From: CAZPXH01 sp964591085 | GTDB taxonomy: Bacteria; Spirochaetota; Spirochaetia; DSM-27196; CAZPXH01 | DNA: 64,000 nucleotides | Assembly (NCBI GenBank): GCA_964591085.1 | Contig: CAZPXH010000001.1 | Span: 1 to 64,000, forward strand | Direction of reading: 5' to 3' | Part shown: positions 58,583-64,000 of the stretch, in pieces | Numbering within the stretch: the first letter of the stretch is position 1 | How the letters are laid out: each line of letters opens with the position of its first letter | Notes under the pieces: generated by a model | What the model was told of the DNA's origin: nothing | What the model saw: only the letters and a program-made list of their open reading frames with translations | Database searches by the model: none | Translations under genes and position numbers: made by a program

Positions 58583-61111
58583 ATGAGACTCAGTCAGGAC
58601 GTAACCGATCTGCTCAAGCGCGCGTATCAGCGCGCAAGCGAGGCACGGCACGAACTGTTCACCGCGGAGCACGTGCTCCTCGCCGCCCTGGAGTTTGACT
58701 ACCCGCGTGATGTCCTCGCCGAGTGTGGTGTAGACATTGATGCGCTTCGTAATCAGCTGCAGGAGCATCTCACGCAAAACATCGATGAGCTGCCCTCGGG
58801 CGATCCGACCCAGTCCAACGGGTACCGGACCATGCTGGAGCGCGCGATCATTCACGTGGACTCCGCGCAGAAGGAAGAAGTCCAGGTTGGTGACCTGCTG
58901 GTTGCCATGCTGGATGAGGAACAGAGCTTTGCGAGCTTCTTTCTGCGAGAGGGTGGTGTGACCCGCCTGGAACTCCTGCAGATCATCAGCCACGGGCTCC
59001 CGGAAGAACCCGATGGAGAGGACGAGGCCGATGAGGAAGACCCGGAGCCGGTGGCAGAAGTGGCAGACGACGCGGAGGCTGCCGAGGCCGGTGGCAGGAA
59101 GCGCAGGCGACGAGATCCCCTCAGCCAGTTTACGGACAATCTGAACGAACAAGCCAAGCAGGGACGGCTGGAACCGCTCATCGGCCGGGAAGACGTGCTT
59201 GAGCGGACCATGCAGGTACTTTGTCGCAGGCTGAAGAATAACCCCGTCCACGTTGGAGAAGCCGGCGTGGGCAAGACTGCCGTCACTGAAGGTCTTGCGC
59301 AGGCGATTGTGGATGGCAAGGTCCCGGATCTGCTCAAGGATTATACGGTGTACAGCCTGGACATGGCTGCGCTCCTCGCCGGAACCCGGTTCCGCGGAGA
59401 CTTTGAGGAGCGCCTGAAGGCAGTGATAAAGTCCCTCCTGGAAAAGGAACGGGTCATCCTGTTTATTGATGAGATTCACACCATTGTCGGCGCGGGGTCT
59501 GCCAGCGGAAGTGCAATGGATGCGTCAAACATCCTGAAGCCCGCGCTTGCCAAGGGCGACATCCGCGTCCTCGGGAGCACAACCTACGCTGAGTACCGCA
59601 AGTACTTTGATCGGGATCGTGCGCTGTCCCGACGCTTCCAGAAAATTGAGGTGGTGGAGCCCACGGAGGACGAGACGGTGGAAATCCTCAAGGGCCTCCG
59701 GCCGAAGTATGAGGACTACCATCACGTCCGCTACACCGACGAAGCGCTACGCCTGGCGGTACAGCTCTCCTCGCAGTACATCAACGATCGTTATCTGCCG
59801 GATAAGGCTATTGATGTCATTGACGAGTGTGGTGCCTGGATGCGGATGAAGACCTATAAGGAGCAGCCGGTAGAAGCAGAGGCTGACGCGGACGCTCCTG
59901 GAGGCACGGAGTCAGAAACTAGTGAAGCATCTGTGCAGGCCGACACCGCGGGAGACGGTGCGCCTGCGGATGCGGCCGCTGCCGCAACCACTGATTCGCA
60001 GGTGGGAAACCCCGCAAGCGAAAGGCGGGATGACTGGCCAGCGGTCTCTGACAAGGACGTGGAGCGCGTTGTATCCCGAATTGCACGGATTCCCGAGCGG
60101 ACGGTTACCGTTGATGAGAAGGACCGCCTGGCAAACCTGGAGAAGGATTTGAAGGCGGCAATCTTCGGACAGGACAACGCAGTCCAGCAGGTGGTCAATG
60201 CCGTCAAGCGGTCCCGCGCAGGGTTCCGCCGTGCGGACAAGCCGGTGGCCAACTTCCTGTTTGTTGGTCCCACCGGCGTAGGAAAGACCGAGCTCGCGCG
60301 GCAGCTTGCCAGCTCACTCGGCGTTGATCTGCACCGTTTTGATATGAGCGAGTACCAGGAACGGCACACCGTTTCCCGGTTGCTCGGGTCGCCACCAGGT
60401 TATGTGGGGTACGAGGAAGGTGGGCTCCTGGTTGAATCAATCCGAAAGTCTCCCCACGCCGTACTGCTGCTGGATGAGATTGAAAAAGCCCATCCTGACA
60501 TTTTCAACGTGCTCCTGCAGGCAATGGATTATGCAACCATCACCGACAATCAGGGCCGGAAGGCGGACTTCCGGAACGTCATTCTGATCATGACGTCCAA
60601 CGCCGGTGCCCGGGAGATCGGGAAGCCGGTTATTGGCTTTGGAGGCAAGACCGTAACCACAAGCGCGGTCAATGAAGCGGTTGAACGAACCTTCAGCCCG
60701 GAGTTCCGGAACCGGCTGGACAAAGTCGTACTATTCGGTGCGCTCGAACAGCGGGTCACCGAATCAATCGTCCGAAAGGAAATCGCTGCGTTCCGCGAGC
60801 AGCTTACCGAGCGTGGGGTTGAACTGATTGTGACGGATCGCTGCGTCACCTGGATTGCCGACCGCGGCTACAGCCCCGAGTTTGGCGCGCGAAACGTTGC
60901 CCGCCTGGTGGAGGACAAGATCAAGTCCTTCTTTGTGGACGCAGTACTCTTTGGTGATCTGCAGGATGGCGGGGTTGCAACCGCTGATGTACTAGCCGAC
61001 GAGGTGGTCATCACCCCCGGACGCCCGGGTACCAACAGCGATACCGACGACTACGCTGACGCAAGCGATAGCGGTGGGGATGACGACTCCGGGGAGAGCG
61101 GAGACGGCTGA
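58583..61111 (+). CDS. clpA: ATP-dependent Clp protease ATP-binding subunit ClpA
   Basis: An 842-residue AAA+ unfoldase. N domain 1-150, an acidic linker (about 135-170), AAA1 with Walker A GEAGVGKTAV and IDEIHTIVGAG, AAA2 with GPTGVGKTELARQL and LDEIEKAHPDIFN, and the ClpP-docking loop KPVIGFGG near 690. Between AAA1 and AAA2 an extra acidic, Ala/Thr-rich insert of about 55 residues (429-483) is present. The first Walker A is preceded by NNPVHVGEAG, with His where Ile or Leu is usual. An acidic tail ends the protein. Confidence 0.95.
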   Translation: MRLSQDVTDLLKRAYQRASEARHELFTAEHVLLAALEFDYPRDVLAECGVDIDALRNQLQEHLTQNIDELPSGDPTQSNGYRTMLERAIIHVDSAQKEEVQVGDLLVAMLDEEQSFASFFLREGGVTRLELLQIISHGLPEEPDGEDEADEEDPEPVAEVADDAEAAEAGGRKRRRRDPLSQFTDNLNEQAKQGRLEPLIGREDVLERTMQVLCRRLKNNPVHVGEAGVGKTAVTEGLAQAIVDGKVPDLLKDYTVYSLDMAALLAGTRFRGDFEERLKAVIKSLLEKERVILFIDEIHTIVGAGSASGSAMDASNILKPALAKGDIRVLGSTTYAEYRKYFDRDRALSRRFQKIEVVEPTEDETVEILKGLRPKYEDYHHVRYTDEALRLAVQLSSQYINDRYLPDKAIDVIDECGAWMRMKTYKEQPVEAEADADAPGGTESETSEASVQADTAGDGAPADAAAAATTDSQVGNPASERRDDWPAVSDKDVERVVSRIARIPERTVTVDEKDRLANLEKDLKAAIFGQDNAVQQVVNAVKRSRAGFRRADKPVANFLFVGPTGVGKTELARQLASSLGVDLHRFDMSEYQERHTVSRLLGSPPGYVGYEEGGLLVESIRKSPHAVLLLDEIEKAHPDIFNVLLQAMDYATITDNQGRKADFRNVILIMTSNAGAREIGKPVIGFGGKTVTTSAVNEAVERTFSPEFRNRLDKVVLFGALEQRVTESIVRKEIAAFREQLTERGVELIVTDRCVTWIADRGYSPEFGARNVARLVEDKIKSFFVDAVLFGDLQDGGVATADVLADEVVITPGRPGTNSDTDDYADASDSGGDDDSGESGDG

Positions 61112-61907
61112 GGACTTCGGCACCCCGCTTCCACCTCCTACGGAAGAGGATCCGCTGAGGGAAGCTCCGGCGGTGGTGTTTCCGCCACCGCAGGATGCCG
61201 ACCCCGAGGGCATTGTTGCTGCCGGCGGTGATCTCTCTCTGCATACACTCCTGAGCGCCTACCGGCAAGGGATTTTCCCCTGGTTCAATGACGACCGGCT
61301 CCTAATGTGGTGGTCACCGGACCCCAGATTTGTCTTGTACCCCCCTGTCCTCCACGTACCTCGGAGACTGCTCCGCACGGAGCGAACCAGCGGCCTTGCT
61401 GTCACGGTAGATCATGACTTTGCGGGGGTGATTCGTGCCTGCGCGCGCGCGCCGCGGCCGGGTCAGGAGGGAACCTGGATCACCCCGGGAATGGAGCAGG
61501 CCTACATCAAGCTCCATCGGCGCGGTTTTGCGCACTCGGTGGAAGCCTGGGACGGGCCCAGGCTGGTAGGTGGCTACTACGGGGTCCACCTCGGGCAGGT
61601 GTTCTTTGGGGAGTCCATGTTTGCGCTGGAGCCTGACGCTAGCAAGATTGCGTTTGTGAGGGGAACGCGGGCAATGCAGCGCGCGGGAATCAGACTTATT
61701 GACTGCCAGATGGAGACCGAACACCTCAGGCGCTTTGCCGCTAGAAACGTACCGCGGGACAGCTTCCTGCGATCGCTTGCCTCATCCCTGCTGCCGGTGA
61801 CCCGTGACACCTGGATTGCCGTGATCCGTGCGCTTGCCATAGATCCTGACAGCAAGACCGGAAACGAACGCTCCGCTAACCCTACGCTGCCGGGATCCGT
61901 TCAGTAG
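61074..61907 (+). CDS. aat: Leucyl/phenylalanyl-tRNA-protein transferase
   Basis: About 277 residues from GTG 61074, or 275 from ATG 61080. Family motifs: AAGGDLSLHTLLSAYRQGIF, WWSPDPRFVL, GGYYGVHLGQVFFGESMF and LIDCQMETEHLRRFAARN. The enzyme adds Leu or Phe to proteins with N-terminal Lys or Arg, creating the degrons ClpS reads. The first 37 residues are a Pro/Glu-rich extension, so a later GTG near 61173 is possible. The gene start lies inside the clpA end, and its last 7 bases overlap the convergent nucleoside kinase gene. Confidence 0.93.
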   Translation: MGMTTPGRAETAEDFGTPLPPPTEEDPLREAPAVVFPPPQDADPEGIVAAGGDLSLHTLLSAYRQGIFPWFNDDRLLMWWSPDPRFVLYPPVLHVPRRLLRTERTSGLAVTVDHDFAGVIRACARAPRPGQEGTWITPGMEQAYIKLHRRGFAHSVEAWDGPRLVGGYYGVHLGQVFFGESMFALEPDASKIAFVRGTRAMQRAGIRLIDCQMETEHLRRFAARNVPRDSFLRSLASSLLPVTRDTWIAVIRALAIDPDSKTGNERSANPTLPGSVQ

Positions 61908-63535
61908 CGGAACGCGCTGTTCCCGAGGAACTCCCGGAGAATACTCCTGGCCGGTACCATGCCCTCCCGGATAGGCGCAAAGTGCTTCAGGAACAGCAGC
62001 AGACGGGTGGCCTCGCTGTAGCCGGGGTTGTCCGGTTTCACTTCCTGCAGCAGAGGCGTCACCACCGGTTTGAGTACACCAAGCTCGTACTCCAGCGCGG
62101 AATTGAATACGGCATCCGCGCTGTTCTGGAAGGGAAAGATGTTTCTGTCTTCTCCCCGGCGAACATTGGGCCAGAGCTCCAGGCTGCGCGCCGCGCTGTG
62201 CCCGCGGAACTGGTGATCCCGTACAATTCTTCGGATCAGGCGGTTGTCCGTGGTAGCAATCCGGCTCCTGTAGTCCAGGTTGAGCTGGGTGAGCGCGGAA
62301 ACGTAGATCCGGAAGGTTGCCTCCGGCGGAATTCTCGGCGTGAGGTCTGGATTGAGGCCGTGAATTCCTTCCATCACCAGCACCGACCCCTGATCCAACC
62401 GCGTGAACTGCCGGCCAAAGTGACGATCGCCAATCCGGAAGTCAAACTGCGGGATGTCCACCGTGCCCCCCGCAAAGAGGTCCAGCAGGTTCTGGTTCAG
62501 CAACTCAACGTCAATTGCCCCAAGTGACTCAAAGTCGGGCTTGCCCGCGTCATCCAGCGGCGTCCGGTTCCGGGGCACGAAATAGTCGTCCAGCCCGATG
62601 GTGACCGGGCGGAGCCCGAGGACCCGGAGCTGGATTGCGAGTTTCTTTGTGAAGGTGGTCTTTCCAGAACTGGACGGGCCGGCAATGAGGACTACTCCAA
62701 CGCTCTGACCCCGTTCGGCGATGCTGTCGGCAATCCGTGCAATCTTGCGATCGTGCAGTGCCTCATTCACAACAACAAAGTCGGCAATGGCATCAGGTTC
62801 TGAGGCAAGCCGGTTCAGCGCACCGGCACTGCTGAGCTCCAGAATGCTGCCCCAGTTGCGGTATTCGCGATAAATCTCCGAAAGAACCGGGCGATCGGTG
62901 AAACTGCTCGCACGCTCCGGGTCCTGAGGTTCCGGGAAGCACAGCGCAAATCCGTTCATGTGGGGAACCAGCGAAAACGCACGAATCATGCCGGCGCCAG
63001 GGCACAGCGGGCCGTGATAAAGGGCTCGGTACTCACCAAGCCGCACACAGTTGATTGCCCTGTCGTTGCGGTGTGCGAGCAGAAGGGAGGTGCTCGGCTC
63101 GTGCGCGTTAAACCAGGACAGCGCATCCAAATAGGACAGCCGCTCCAGGAGAATAGGTTCATCCGCAGCGGCCAGCGCGCGCATCTTCTGTTCAATGCGT
63201 GAGACAAGGGCATCCCGTTTGCCAGGATCGCTCTCCTGCAGGTCAAAGTACACGCTGTTGCCAATGGAATGCCCAATGCGGAGCCTGGGTTCCGGTTCCA
63301 GCCCGGATGCCGCCGCGCCAGCAAGAAAGGCGAGGGTATTGGCCACAACTCGCACACCATCGGGCTCCGCCGCAAGAACCGGCGCGAGGTGCCCGGAAAC
63401 GCTGATGGACTCATTGCAGCTGATGACTTCGTTGTTAAAGCGCGCCGCCACTGCCGCAGCGTCCAGAAGTTGGCCCGCCCTGATCGGCGCGTCCAGAACC
63501 CGGGTTCCTGCGTCCAGAGTGATACTCAATGCCAC
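61901..63535 (-). CDS. Nucleoside (uridine) kinase-like protein
   Basis: A 544-residue protein. The N-terminal half looks like a TGS/threonyl-tRNA synthetase-like editing module (LDAPIRAGQLLDAAAVAARF, RIGHSIGNSVYFDL). The C-terminal half is a uridine kinase/phosphoribulokinase domain with P-loop IAGPSSSGKTTFTKKLA, VTIGLDDYFVPRNRTP and VLVMEGIHGLNPDL. This fusion is a known nucleoside kinase type in spirochaetes and other anaerobes. GTG start 63535 with GGAGGG seven bases upstream. Confidence 0.9.
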   Translation of the reverse strand: MALSITLDAGTRVLDAPIRAGQLLDAAAVAARFNNEVISCNESISVSGHLAPVLAAEPDGVRVVANTLAFLAGAAASGLEPEPRLRIGHSIGNSVYFDLQESDPGKRDALVSRIEQKMRALAAADEPILLERLSYLDALSWFNAHEPSTSLLLAHRNDRAINCVRLGEYRALYHGPLCPGAGMIRAFSLVPHMNGFALCFPEPQDPERASSFTDRPVLSEIYREYRNWGSILELSSAGALNRLASEPDAIADFVVVNEALHDRKIARIADSIAERGQSVGVVLIAGPSSSGKTTFTKKLAIQLRVLGLRPVTIGLDDYFVPRNRTPLDDAGKPDFESLGAIDVELLNQNLLDLFAGGTVDIPQFDFRIGDRHFGRQFTRLDQGSVLVMEGIHGLNPDLTPRIPPEATFRIYVSALTQLNLDYRSRIATTDNRLIRRIVRDHQFRGHSAARSLELWPNVRRGEDRNIFPFQNSADAVFNSALEYELGVLKPVVTPLLQEVKPDNPGYSEATRLLLFLKHFAPIREGMVPARSILREFLGNSAFRY

Positions 63536-63557
63536 GGGAAATCCCTCCAGTGCGGCC

Positions 63558-64000
63558 TCACGGGTTGCTGAGATCTGCAGCCTCTTGCGGGCTCAGGGCG
63601 CCCACGATCCGGTGCTCGTCTGTGGATGTTCGGACCCGTGGATTCTCGATGTAGGGCTCGCCCCCCGGGCCGCGCAGCAGCTTTACAACCGGGGACTTGA
63701 GCTCTACCGGGCTGGTCTCAACCACCATTCCCTGGGCGCCGTTCTTTAGTTGTACGAAGGTCCCGAGGGGATACAGGGACAGAACGGTGTAGGCAGCCTT
63801 CAGTGCATTGGCGTCGTAGCGTTTGCCGCGGTTCTGTAGCAGGTCCGCCATTGCTTCAAAGCCGTTTCTTGCGGAACGGAACGGGCGCTCGGTTATCTGG
63901 GCGCAGTACGCGCTTGCCACTGCGAGGATTCGTGCGTAACCGGAGATGCTATCACCGGCAAGACCGCGCGGATACCCGGAGCCATCCACATGTTCGTGGC
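63558..64000 (-). CDS. HD-GYP domain protein, C-terminal part (partial)
   Basis: The reading frame enters from the right edge with HEHVDGSGYPRGLAG, the GYP motif of HD-GYP cyclic-di-GMP phosphodiesterases, followed by ISGYARILAVASAYCAQITE. It ends with a small beta domain (YPLGTFVQLKNGAQGMVVET). The N-terminus lies beyond the window. About 146 residues are present. It ends 22 bases from the nucleoside kinase start, so the two may be cotranscribed. Confidence 0.88.
   Translation of the reverse strand, partial: HEHVDGSGYPRGLAGDSISGYARILAVASAYCAQITERPFRSARNGFEAMADLLQNRGKRYDANALKAAYTVLSLYPLGTFVQLKNGAQGMVVETSPVELKSPVVKLLRGPGGEPYIENPRVRTSTDEHRIVGALSPQEAADLSNP

Overview
The window is a GC-rich bacterial chromosome segment, and its gene content points to a diderm spirochaete of the Spirochaetales, most like a free-living Spirochaeta-type organism. 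The arguments are a very long SpiroCoCo-type coiled-coil protein, two apolipoprotein N-acyltransferases, the rpsT-hup-lnt ... rho-rpmE order familiar from Treponema, RNase Y, and bactofilins beside an M23 envelope protein. The species cannot be named from sequence alone. The window is densely packed. Many genes overlap by 1-4 bases, starts are often GTG or TTG, and a few are probably CTG. There are no rRNA, tRNA, CRISPR or IS elements that I can support.

Left edge (1-686): the tail of a ParE/RelE-type toxin, then the decayed remains of an FAD-linked oxidase on the minus strand, broken by an out-of-frame internal deletion. 687-2953: a Gx-family membrane protein, a probable EcfT-like membrane partner and a double VOC-domain protein. 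3036-5638 (minus): two genes overlapping by 4 bases, a cysteate synthase-like enzyme and an alpha-oxoamine synthase. Together these look like the first two steps of capnine-type sulfonolipid synthesis, which is the most interesting system in the window. 5738-8804: RNase Y, YmdB phosphodiesterase and a TlyA-type methyltransferase.

8809-24227: a GerMN protein (minus), PTS enzyme I, the GTPase Der, a MerR regulator and then a cell-envelope cluster. The envelope cluster runs secreted protein, TPR protein, outer-membrane protein, ExbB, ExbD, TonB-like protein, SpiroCoCo filament protein. 24336-32243 (minus): a Lol-like export cluster with an ATPase, two FtsX/MacB permeases, a LolA-like carrier, an outer-membrane protein and an FN3 lipoprotein. 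32405-37431: grpE-dnaK-dnaJ, a secreted Ca-binding-type repeat protein and a SpoU methyltransferase. 37517-41388: a TatD-like protein (minus), then M23-like protein, bactofilin, YaaR and PSP1 (RicT-like) genes. RNase Y, YmdB and the RicT-like protein are functionally linked in Bacillus subtilis.

41430-46005 (minus): a heterodimeric ABC exporter and a PlsC acyltransferase. 46107-51835: rpsT, HU, lnt, a response regulator, a small TPR-like protein, a second bactofilin, rho and rpmE. 51825-53387 (minus): a second lnt, overlapping rpmE tail to tail. 53507-58163: a galactokinase-like GHMP protein with altered motifs, SurE, a TPR protein and an NHL propeller protein. 58187-61907: clpS-clpA-aat, which forms a compact bacterial N-degron pathway. 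61901-64000 (minus): a nucleoside kinase and the end of an HD-GYP protein.

Several promoters share a TTGACA -35 box with 16-18 base spacing. At several genes the -10 box sits so close to the start codon that the message would have little or no leader.
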